DNA of 64,000 bases from Sodiomyces alkalinus F11 (Eukaryota > Ascomycota > Sordariomycetes > Glomerellales > Plectosphaerellaceae), in the NCBI RefSeq assembly GCF_003711515.1, contig NW_021167089.1, positions 193,296-257,295 on the forward strand. The letters run 5' to 3'. A model generated the notes under the pieces. The model did not search any database. It was given only the letters and a program-made list of their open reading frames with translations, and was not told where the DNA came from. The number at the start of each line of letters is the position of its first letter. Positions within the stretch are counted from its first letter, which is position 1. Positions 43,930 to 53,984 of the stretch are shown here, piece after piece. A program made the position numbers and the translations under genes.

Positions 43930-46781
43930 TGTCGCTGATTCAGGTTGGGAGGACGTGAGCAGGTTGAAGGAGGTTGAGGTTGGCTTGTCACGGTATCGTG
44001 GGGATGCGGCAGGAAGCTGTGACTCGCCAGAATGGGAAGGCGCCGAATCGGATTGGCCTTGACAATGTGGATAGGAAGAGCCTGGAGAAGAGAAGGTTAT
44101 GGGTACCGGACCAGGATCCGGATTAACAGTCGGGCAGGCAGCAGGCACAACCGGAAGGGCAGAGTAGCCAGGTCGTGAAGACTAAAGACAAAGCATCTCG
44201 TGATCAGCATCAAGCTTGGTTCTCACAACAAGAAGGTGCAGGTGCTGATTGTCTGCCGATTTTCGTTTACAACGTATGACCATCAGTAGCAGGGGAAGCA
44301 GCGAGCGGGCAGTGAATAGTCCAGTTGTTAGAGATGGGTGGGAAACTGAGCGAAGGGAGCAGGAAAGACAATGTGAACAATACTTAAATCGGAAGACACA
44401 CTAGACCGTAGATAGGCGGGGTTAAGGGCAAGAACAATGGGCTGCATCTGTACGTTGTACATTATATGCACCTACTGGTATGGAGCAAGGAACCAGGGAA
44501 TAGGGAAGGGCTTTTGGAGGCTGGCGAGAACGAAAGAACAAAGAAAAAAAGAAGGAAAAAGGGAAAAAAAGAAAGAAAAAATGCGGCCGCCAACAGTGCC
44601 TCCAAGCAAAGCCAAGGGGAAGCCGGGGAAGTTTGGGGAGCCAGGGATACAGCGAAGCCCCATGACAAATCGCAAGGGAAAAACAGAGTGGAAAGAACAA
44701 TATTAAGAATGGTCGATGGTATTGAATAAATCGCACACATACTTCGAGCAAGCAGCAAATGGGGATTGGCTGAGAGAGTGGACGGCGTTGGTGCCTGGAG
44801 GGTGATGTTGGTGATGCGGCTGATGCGGCTGATGCGGCTGATGGTGATGCTGCCAGCAGTTGGTGGATGGGGCGGGACTCGAGCTGGACGATTTGCGATC
44901 GCAGGGAGGAAGGTGGGATTGATGTCAAAGAAAGACAGTAAAGACTCGAGGTGTCGGTGGGATTATTCGTATGATCGAGATGTTGTTGCGTGGGAGAGTA
45001 GGGTCCAGATCGCCGCCGCCTTGGTTGGAAACGTGAAGGACGATTTCTGTGGGGTATTTTGATCGGAGCTACTCGGAGTGACATGGAGGGTGTGGCAGGA
45101 GCCGCCATTGCATTGCTTCCAGTGTGGATCGACGTCATTGTGTGGGCCCAGGAGCTAGTCAAGTCAGGTACCTTACAGCTGGTGGAGGTACCTAATAAGG
45201 TACCGTATAGGGTGAGGTACTGGAGGTACTGGAATTTGAATGGGACTGGATAAGGTGAGGTACCTAAGGTAGGTTAGGTAGAGCTAGCTGCACTGCTTTC
45301 ACCGGTGGCGGTCCAGGGAGGGTTTGAACACCCAAGGTTGAGTATTGGAAAGTAGACAAGCACGAAGCAAGGGCGACAGATTCGGGTTAACTTGCAAAGT
45401 AGAGAGGGTTGCGAAATGCTCGACTCTTTCTTTTCATGCTAATCCGTCGTAAGTGTCGCGCCTAAGAAGACCGAGAAGAGGGAGGGAGCATCAGGTAAGC
45501 AGAGAAGCTCTGGAAGCTCTGGACAGCAAGGAAGGGAGTATTGATGAAGAAGAGAAATTTGATCATTCAGAAGACCAAGGTATTAATAAAGAGAAGAATG
45601 AAAATAAAATGAAAATAAAGGAATAGATCGTGTTGCTTGGTCATTTAGCGTGTCTCAGCGGTAATTACACTACCAGCTAGCTACTGTAGAAGCAAGTAGG
45701 CATGGGGGCATCTTGGCTCCCTTCAGTGTCTCTCCACTGGCTGGTTCGAACAAACTCTGGGCTTCTGTTTGATTGCCTGCTGATGCCACGTCTGTACTTC
45801 ACACGTGACAAAACGCAAAGCCTAGCATGTGTTGAAATCTGAAACTAGACATCTGCATCCTCCTGCGCCATGCATACAATCTTTGATTCGTACGTATACA
45901 TAAACTTGCACAGTCCTCAGAAATGGACCCGGGGTTGGGGGTTGTCGCCCTAGCCCTTCGTAAGTCCTGTTTATGAGTCTGTGGAAAGACGAAAGTTGCC
46001 AAAGAACAACGGTGATAGGAGTTTCGGGTTTCTATATTGATTTTTGGGGGTTGGTTCAGTTTCATCAGCTAATAACGTCCATCGAATAAGGTAATTATTG
46101 GTGGACGAACTTTATCGGCGTTGACTTCCTGGAGTGGGAGCTGTCATACCTTAAGGTAGGTACCTTAGCTTAGTCGTATGTACCAAAGTACTACGGTACT
46201 GTTATCTGAGGACGAGGGCACAGACAGTCCCTGGCCTGTCAGTCGACGCTAAACCGGATCCAGCCCAGGGTCCTGTCCAGTCCCTAGGTTATGCCGGTTG
46301 CTGGGGCATCCGTAACCACCCAATGGCAACGAATCAAAACAATTCTCTGGCTGGCCTTTAAGCTGCGGCCATCTCTTCTCAGCTAGCTGCAGCTTCCCCG
46401 GCCTCGAAGCTCATGATAGCATCTATCCATCAAGTCCCTTCACCTGGCCCTTATCGCCGTCTTGCGCACTCCTCTCACCTCTTTTACTCTTTGCGCCTTG
46501 TATAATACTCGAGTAAGAGAAAAAGGGGACGAGAGAGAGGAGAGCAAGCCAGCAAGTGTTAAGGCGCCTTTATCTTTCCCATCATTTGTATTAACAGCTC
46601 TACTCTGCCGGAAACAGAGGCAGTTCTTGCTCTACATTCCGCATTCCCATTCCCATTCTCATTCCCATCAGCATCAACATCGACTCCTCGGTGTATTATT
46701 TTCTTTTGTCTCTTGTCTTTCTTTGTGATACCCAGTTGCGCACTAATCACCCCACGGTTTCCGATATCATCAACAACAACA
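43930..46781. other. Long divergent intergenic region
   Basis: Upstream of both the diphosphate synthase and Cdc14 genes. A minus-strand frame at 44422-45162 is Ser/Pro-rich then Phe-rich and looks like translated leader sequence, not a gene. The stretch holds an A/G-rich patch near 44540-44580, a gatgcggct triplet repeat near 44815-44842, ggtacctaa words near 45186-45285 and 46150-46170, and a cattcccattccc repeat near 46641-46668. Confidence 0.5.
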
Positions 46782-47999
46782 ATGGAAGCCCTTCTTTCCC
46801 TCGCCTTCGACAACCTCTCCTCTTACGACGGGCCCAAGATCCGCAAGGGCCTGCGCCAAGTCGAGGGCCTCCTCGCCCAGATATGTCTCTCCGCCCCGGC
46901 GCGCTCTTCCTCCTCCTCCCCGACGAAAGCGCACCATCATCACAAGCGCTCGGACAGCAAGCTTTCCTCCGTCGGCGATCCGAACGACGGCGACCGACGG
47001 AATGGCGGCGCCGAAACGGACGACAACGACGACGAAGACAGCCGCGGCAGGCGCAAGTCCCTAAGCGAGCTCTCTGACGATCCGGCCTTTCGGGAGTTCT
47101 TCAAGCTTCAGGAGGGGTTCGAGTGGAATGTCGCCTTGCGCCTCATCAACACCCTCGACCGCCTCATGGCTAAGAGCGCAGACGGGCAGAACGATCTCCT
47201 CATCCTCGGCGCTCTCGACACCATCCAAGGTGTCCTCCTCCTTCACCCGCCGAGCAAGACTCTCTTCTCGAGAGAGCAGAACATGAATGTAAGCCACCAC
47301 CAGTGAGACATGACCGGGGAGGGGAAAGAGAACAGAGAGGGAAAAGGAAAAAAAAAAAAAAAGAAAAGAAAAAAAGGAAACAAAGAAAAAAAGAAGAAAA
47401 GAAGAAGAGAGGAAAGACAGACAGATATTTCCAAGCAACGAAGCCGTGTGAAATTGGAACTAACCAGTGCATCGCGCTTCGTCTCCCAGCTCCTCCTCGA
47501 CCTCCTCGAACCCGTCAACTGCCCCGCCATCCAATCCGCGACCCTCCTCACCCTCGTCGTGGCCCTCATCGACGCCCCCTCCAACACCCGCACCTTCGAG
47601 GCCCTCGACGGCCTCCTCACCGTCACCTCCCTCTTCAAATCCCGCTCCACCCCGCGCGACGTCAAGCTCAAGCTCGTCGAGTTCCTCTACTTCTACCTCA
47701 TGCCCGAGGTCCCTTCCATCCCGCGCGCCGACGCCCGCGCCTCCGTCCCCGCCATGCTCCAACGCAGCCCCAGCAAACTCGCCGGCGCCTTCCGCAGCAA
47801 CGCCTCCCGTCCTGGTCCCGGCCCTCACCTTCCTCCCGCCTCTTCCGCCGCCGCCGGAGGCAGGCCCCGCGCCGGAAGCGAGAGCGAGAACACCCTCACT
47901 ACCGAGGAGAAGCAGGAGCTCCTCGGCCGGCACCTCAGCAGTGTTGAGGACCTGGTCAGGGATTTGCGCACTTGTACTCCATTTGGGGGTGTTCTGTGA
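46782..47999 (+). CDS. cdc14: Cdc14, septation initiation network component
   Basis: Predicted 338 aa from exons 46782-47288 and 47490-47999, phase 0; the acceptor at 47489 is chosen because it joins REQNMN to LLLDLLEPVNCPAIQS in frame, while the earlier cag at 47467 breaks frame. The N-terminus MEALLSLAFDNLSSYDGPKIRKGLRQVEGLLAQ and the blocks FKLQEGFEWNVALRLI and LFKSRSTPRDVKLKLVEFLYFYLMPE are typical of the fungal Cdc14/SIN family. This is the small adaptor that binds and activates the Sid1 kinase at the spindle pole in fission yeast, not the Cdc14 phosphatase. A Ser/Asp-rich insertion of about 70 residues near 45-110 and a Pro/Ser-rich patch near 260-300 are probably loops. The intron has a long A/G-rich tract. 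Confidence 0.88.
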
Positions 48000-48538
48000 G
48001 ATGATGAAGAGAAAGTAGAAGGATGGTGGGCAGAGGTGCGGCTGGGGAGCTGGGTCCGTCCCCCTTTTTCTTTTCGGTGTTTATGTCACCCCTCTCTTTG
48101 CTGTGGTGGCTTTACATCTGCTCCTACATTTCCGTTCCATGGCGTTTAGGATGGTATCGGCGGGGGGGGGGTCGTCTTGTCTCTGCGGTCGGTCGGATTG
48201 TAACAACTTGGACGGAACAGGCTCGGAGTTTTGTTTGTTTGTATTCAAAAGGAGAAAGAGTCCGGATCTTGCCCGCAGCTTGTTTGTCGAGGCGAGTATA
48301 ATATCATCTATTTTGACCTCTCTTTTCTTTCTCTTGACCTTGGGTTGTCACATATGCCCCCTCAGGGTCTTATCCGGCACATGGGCTTTGCGAAGACCTG
48401 CTGTCGGCTCACTGGCATATTCTTAAAGGATTTGCCGAGAGAAGAGAAGAATAAAATAAGACTCGATTTCTCTGAAATAGATGCGCTATATAACTATGCT
48501 ATATTCCTTTCTATATTGTACTCTCTTCATGGACCTGC
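48000..48538. other. Intergenic between convergent genes
   Basis: Contains the 3' flanks of Cdc14 and the next leftward gene. No coding motif seen. Confidence 0.5.
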
Positions 48539-49112
48539 TCAAGGCCGAGGCTCCGGCTCCGATCCGCCCCTCATACTTTGGGGCGTCAATATCGGCGACC
48601 AAGGTGATAATGACCCCTGCGATTGCTGCCGCGCATAACGTTCCGGGGATATCTCGGTACCGTAAAGCTCAAAACAGTTCTCAGCCGCCGCCGGTGAGTG
48701 CTGCGGTGGCGCCGAGGCGGATGCGACCGTTGCGCCGGCGGCATCATCTCTGCGGGGCAGTGCTGGCGAAACTTGCGAGTCGATTTCCACGGGCGCTGCA
48801 ATGTCGTTTGGCGACTGCGCCATCAGGGGCACGCCGCGGTCGAGGCCCGGGGACGTGGCGGGCGACATGGTTGCCGTCTCGGTGAAGGGACCCGCGACGG
48901 CGGCCGGGCCGAAGTAGTCTTGCGTCAAGCCGCGCCGGCGCGTAGGGCGCGATATGTCCGTCGCGACGTCCGACATGGCTTGCCCGCCGGGAGTGTGATC
49001 GCCGGTGATCCTGCGACCGCGGGGGTGATGTGATCCAGTGCCCGAGATGGGCTGGGATGAGCGGCGGCTGCCATCTTGCTGTTGTTGTTGCTCTCGGGCC
49101 CCCCCTTGGTTC

Positions 49113-49143
<31 letters not shown>

Positions 49144-50116
49144 GGTGCTGTTGTTGTTCTTGTCGATGTCTCCTGCGCCCGAAGCAAAAGAACCAGACGA
49201 CGCCGCCGATAAGAGCGCATGCTCCCACAGTGACGCCGACGCCGATCCCCGCCCTGGCGGCGGTAGACAGCCCGCCACTCCCGCCTGTATCCTCTTCCTC
49301 CTCCGCGTCCGGGTCAGGTACGAAGGTCCATCCGTTGGATGGGTTTCCCGGGGCGCACCCGCGGGTCCGGTCAACCTCGGTGCAGTGCATCCACTCGTCA
49401 CAGCACCCGCCTCCGTCGGAACAGGATCGCTGGGTCGTGGCGGTGCAGCCAGGGTCGATTGGGGTAACGATGGCGCTGGGTGTTGTCGATCTCGTCATGC
49501 GACACAGGCCGCCCGAGGCGCACGTGGCTCCGTAAGGGCAGCAATTCCCGCCGTACTCGGACTCGCATTGGAAGAAGCTCGTGGTTGGACAGCTGCGGCC
49601 ACAACAAGCCGACGAGGTCGAAGTCGTGCCGGATGTTGTGATGGTGGTCGTACATTGGTACGCTGTAGCATCGCAGTTGGAATCGCAGAGCGACCCGATT
49701 GCGCAACAACCAGGTTGACCGCCAGGCCGAATGTAACAATACTGGTCATTGCGACAGCAGAACCCATCTTCGTCCACATCGATGCCTATTGCGCGACTCG
49801 CTCTGTTAGTTCTACGTGCCGCGACCAACAACAACAACAACAACAACATCCAAAAAAGAAAAAGAAAAAGGAAAAGGAAAAAGAGGTCCGTGGCTTTGGG
49901 GACACCAGCGGCCAGGCCAAGGCCAGCCTTACATCTATGGTGGCCAGGATTGCATGGCGGGCCGTCGCGGCGCACCAGTTTTGGGGTAAGGTCGAGGAAG
50001 CGAGGAAACAGCCCGTTGGGCAAGAGCTCTACGGCGCCAATCTGGTGTTCTTCCTGGGCTATTGCAGTTCGGACGCCATAGCACAGGGCAAGTAGCACGG
50101 CTTGAAGCCGTGCCAT
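48539..50116 (-). CDS. Secreted-type Cys-rich single-pass membrane protein with polyQ cytoplasmic tail
   Basis: Predicted 476 aa from exons 49933-50116 and 48539-49785. Intron 49786-49932 is 147 nt, stop-free and in frame; splicing joins HHRC to IDVDEDGFCCRNDQYC, whose Cys pattern looks natural. A signal peptide (residues 1-20) is followed by a lumenal or extracellular region with many Cys, including CC pairs at about 71, 88, 122, 143 and 189. Then come an acidic/Gly stalk, one membrane segment (241-263), a basic RRRHRQ stop-transfer and a polyQ-rich, Ser/Pro-rich cytoplasmic tail. The layout resembles fungal cell-wall or surface sensors, but no WSC or other named domain is evident. Ligand and role are unknown. 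Confidence 0.72.
49093..49165 (-). repeat. Polyglutamine-coding CAA/CAG microsatellite
   Basis: The plus strand shows a ttgttgttg run of about a dozen triplets; the minus strand encodes the Gln/His tract just inside the membrane segment of the Cys-rich protein. Confidence 0.9.
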
Positions 50117-52089
50117 GATGAAGGGGATGGCGATTATGGCTGTGGCGGCGGCAACGGTGGTGATAATGCGGCTAACGACGTGGACCGAATAAATCGCATG
50201 CTGTCGAAAGTCAGAATAGTCGCCCTTTGTTCCCCGTGGTGGTCATAATATTACGAGGCCAGAGATGTTTGACGTGGCACCTTCCTCAGGAAACGCGATA
50301 GATAAAACAGAGGAGACGGCGAGATTGAGAAGTAGACAAAGAAAGACGGAGCACAGAAGACAGAAGGCACAGAGGACGAGGACCGCACCACACCACACCA
50401 TTATTCAGGGACCGCAATGCCGGCACCGACGATCGGGCTTAGGGGTGCGAACCGAATAAACAGCCAACCGCAGCATCGCGAATCCCCGCTCCCTTGCTTC
50501 CACGTCCGTCCTTCCGCTTGCCCACGAGTTTGGGACGGTGGCGCATCACCCACTTCGCAAAGGGCAGTGCAGTGCAGTGCAGTACACTCATCCAGATCTC
50601 ACTTCCTATCCCTCGGAATCCCTATACATATGTACTCCTGGAACCCCCGAAATAAAAAACAGAAAACGATTGCTGACGGGGAGCCGAACTAGTTAGCTAT
50701 GTTAGGGTTGGTGCTGAGAGTGAGAGGAGAGGTGGGGGTGGGTCCGCCCGTTGATCACGGCGGCGATGCCGTCGGCGGGAGGCGCCCAAGAAGGACTGGG
50801 TCGAGTCTTGAGGACACTCTTGAGGACACTCTTGAGGACAGATACACACGCATACACCTGCATGAGATGTGCATGAGGTGCGGAATCAGGTCGTTCATCT
50901 GAGACGAGGACCGATGCCAGGATATGTTGCCATTGAGCGGGACAAGGAGAAAGTAAAGAGCATGAACAATCAACAATACCGAAGTTCGGGTTAATCGTCT
51001 CATGGTGATACGGTCCGTACAACGTACAATCGTATAAGAGTGGACGACTTCCACTCAAAAGGTCTTGACATGCTGGCGATGCTTTCGTATTCTCTCGCCG
51101 AACGTCCTTTATTATTCGTTATCTAGCCCAGTAAAGGCTTGATTTCTGGTTCGGCCTAGACCCCTGGCAGGAATCGTCCTTCCGGGGGTTTCCTCTCCCT
51201 GTTCATCTCATGTTGGCATGTTGGAGACATTGTTGGCCAAGGTTGGCATCACTTCATCTCCCCTCGCTTGAGACGGGTCCATATACGGATGGGTAACCCC
51301 CGCGATTGTTGCTTGATAGCATGCTTGGTCCGTTATTTCGTGGGACTTTTACATCATGTGCAAGCATTAGTGTCTGCCCCCGGCCAGGCCTAATGGGGTG
51401 AACAATGAACAATGGGTGGGCTGGGTGTTGTTGGGTGAGAAAACCGAGACGAAAGGGGTCCTGGGAGACGAGTTTTGGTTGACCTTCCGGGAGGGGAAAG
51501 TGGAAAGTCATCGAGTCAGGGGTCAGGAGTGTCGAATACAGCGTAACCGTAAAAAGGATAGGATAAATACGATAAAAAAAGAAAACCACCCCCCTAAACG
51601 CGTAATCGGCCGTCAGGTTATTCCACCCCCGAGGGAGGTCTATGCGACAAGGAGTACGAAGGTACGAAGGTACCTTATGAAGGTATGAAGATAAGATATG
51701 AAGGTACAAAGGACGTAATCAGAGACCCGGGAATCACCGGGCCGTTTACAAAGTGGGATCAGAAGCGGGCTGACTGGTGCCAGCTGGATAGCTGGATAAT
51801 CCCCCAGCTTGCAGGTGTCAAGAACAAACATCTGCTCCATCTGCTCTGTGCCCCGCCTTCAAATCGATCAACCCCTCCAAATTCCATTTCCATGACGATA
51901 AACGAACATCTCATCGACTGACACTCGAGATGCTTAGACGACACGCGTTCCTTTGCACATTTGTTACTTTTGGGAAGAGAAATCTGCATCAGAAATGCAT
52001 ATGAGAGAAAATAAACAATACTCATTGCTCGGATAAATCAAGAACGAACGACAGAACCACAGAACGACAGAACGACAGAACATACAGAC
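50117..52089. other. Divergent intergenic region, no recognisable gene
   Basis: Promoters of the Cys-rich protein and Bud32 genes. Minor repeats: gcagt units near 50567-50582; three copies of cttgaggacact near 50807-50839; gaaggta units near 51657-51695; cagaacga units near 52054-52078 in the probable Bud32 leader. Frames here carry no known motif. Confidence 0.5.
50807..50841. repeat. Three copies of a 12-bp unit cttgaggacact
   Basis: Direct tandem units, the last slightly diverged (cttgaggacag). No coding context. Confidence 0.8.
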
Positions 52090-53130
52090 ATGGCGGCGCA
52101 ACTACCACCAACCCATGTCGCCGCCTCATTCCCACTCCCACATGTCCTCGCCCACGCCGCAATCGCGCCAACTCTTCTCGCCCAAGGCGCCGAAGGCCGC
52201 CTCTACAAGACGAACCATCTGCACCCCTCCCGCCCCGCGGCTCTCAAGTACCGGCCCTCCAAGCCATACCGTCACCCAATCCTAGACGCCCGCCTCACCC
52301 GCGCCCGCATCCTCGCCGAAGCCCGCATCCTCTACCGATGCCGCCGCGAAGCCGTCCCCGTGCCGCTCGTCTTTGCCCTCGACGAAGCCGCCGGTTGGCT
52401 CCTGCTCGAATGGATCTCCGGGGACCCCGTCCGCGTCGCCATCAACACCTGGCTCGCCCAGAAGCACCCCACCGCTTCGTCACGGCCACGAGCCGCAGTG
52501 GCCCAAAAGGTGGCGTCCCTGGGGAGCAGGATATCGGAGGAGCAGGAAGACGACGATAGTACACATCAGCAGAAGCAGCAGCAGCAGGGAGACGTACCGA
52601 AGCATCAGGTCCGGGAGAACACGAACCAGGACGACAAGGGAACGACTGGGAAGTGGAGCGACGAAGAAACCGAAAACGGAGGCGAGGCCCGACGGAGGAT
52701 ACGGGAAGACGCCCCTCTGAAGGCCCTCATGAGGAACGTCGGCACCGTCGTTGGCAAGCTCCACAGGGCCGGCATCGTGCACGGTGACCTGACGACGAGC
52801 AACATGATGCTACGGCCGCCGCCCACTGCGGATTCTGGAATCGAGACAGCCGAAACAGCCACCGACTCGGGCGCCAAGGCATCGCTGGACGGCGACATTG
52901 TCCTCATTGACTTCGGTCTTTCCTCCCAGAGTTCGTCCGATGAGGACCGCGCCGTCGACTTGTACGTCCTGGAGCGTGCCTTCGGAAGTACACACCCCCG
53001 CGCCGAAGTGCTCTTCCCCGAGGTACTAGAGGGTTACCGGGGAGCTTTACCGGCGAAACAGGCCACCTCGGTGCTACGGAAGCTGGAGGACGTGCGGATG
53101 AGAGGGCGCAAGAGGAGTATGGTCGGGTGA
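52090..53130 (+). CDS. bud32: Bud32/PRPK atypical kinase of the EKC/KEOPS complex
   Basis: Single-exon frame of 346 aa. The family is the small ATPase/kinase subunit of KEOPS, which makes the t6A tRNA modification with Kae1 and also affects telomeres and transcription. Key parts: glycine-poor loop AQGAEGRLYK (31-40), ALKYRPSKPYRHP with the ATP-binding Lys, LTRARILAEARIL, catalytic IVHGDLTTSNMML (229-241), and metal-binding VLIDFGLS (271-278). The C-terminus ends in the basic RMRGRKRSMVG expected of Bud32. Compared with typical ~260-aa members there is an insertion of about 75 polar residues (130-205, with QQ and acidic stretches) between lobes and a smaller one at 245-267. Catalytic residues are intact. 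Confidence 0.93.
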   Translation: MAAQLPPTHVAASFPLPHVLAHAAIAPTLLAQGAEGRLYKTNHLHPSRPAALKYRPSKPYRHPILDARLTRARILAEARILYRCRREAVPVPLVFALDEAAGWLLLEWISGDPVRVAINTWLAQKHPTASSRPRAAVAQKVASLGSRISEEQEDDDSTHQQKQQQQGDVPKHQVRENTNQDDKGTTGKWSDEETENGGEARRRIREDAPLKALMRNVGTVVGKLHRAGIVHGDLTTSNMMLRPPPTADSGIETAETATDSGAKASLDGDIVLIDFGLSSQSSSDEDRAVDLYVLERAFGSTHPRAEVLFPEVLEGYRGALPAKQATSVLRKLEDVRMRGRKRSMVG

Positions 53131-53984
53131 ACCTGTCGTTATGGGCGGGAACCGCCTCAAGCGTCTTTTGGTAGAAACAGCGCAGCAACATAGACGGACA
53201 AGAGAACTTGATCTTCCAGCCGTTTCTACGTAGTTGCTGCGGTTTTTGTCGTCGCATTGATTTATCACTCACGTACCTGGGCGAGGCGGCTTGACCTCAA
53301 CTTGTAGTCTTTCCCTCCTAGCATTGCAAATTTGTTGTAACTTTACGCAGGCAAAGCTGGGTAAAATGCGACACGCAGTAACGCGGAATCGTTCCATTAC
53401 AACGAGTAAATCTTACCATGTTCTTGGTGATACCGAGTACAAAACTATGACAGAGTCATCTGTGAAACTAGGCTCGAGTAGCTCATTTGGTACTTGGATT
53501 GGATGCTCAAGTGTTGCTTTATTATCATCAAGTGAAGAGAGGTGTTTCGTCGTAACCTGAAGCAGGTGGGATAGGGGAAAGGCGAAAAGCCTCAAAGAGT
53601 ACGGCATCCGTCTACGACGGCCGATATCCCTCTAAAAGTCCGCTCCGAAGTGTCATTCATGTCTTCCATGTCGTCCAGTTAACCTCCCCAAGCTGCCCCC
53701 TGGCCTTAATCCCTTCGAGGGACAAGGGGGGGGTGAAAAATAAAAGAAGGAAAAAAGACAGTAGAAAACATTGCTTTGCGCGAGATGCCTTGACATACCA
53801 CCAGATGATCATCCCTCTATGAAGAGACATCGTAAAATCGCCTGCTTTAGCAACAACCGCATTGAGGCCCAAGAGATCATTGATGAAGAGGGCGAGAAAT
53901 GAAAAGGAGAAAAAAAAAAAAAAAAAAAAAAAAGTCAAAATGCTCCATGAAAGAATCCACCAACGCTCCCACGCTACACCCCTC
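53131..53984. other. Intergenic between convergent genes
   Basis: 3' flanks of Bud32 and of the next leftward gene. Contains a run of about 23 A at 53910-53932. No coding motif seen. Confidence 0.5.

Noticed and set aside
42685..44148. Start of the diphosphate synthase at the upstream GTG (44148)
   Set aside because: GTG is not a usual start in fungi, and an ATG at 43929 lies well upstream of the catalytic domain.
44422..45162. 246-codon frame on the minus strand upstream of the diphosphate synthase
   Set aside because: Low-complexity Ser/Pro then Phe-rich translation of pyrimidine-rich leader sequence, with no domain and no conserved features.
47303..47489. Continuation of Cdc14 coding through the A/G-rich segment as a Lys-rich protein
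   Set aside because: The bases have a GTAAGC donor and a CAG acceptor in phase, and removing them restores the family sequence, so this is an intron.
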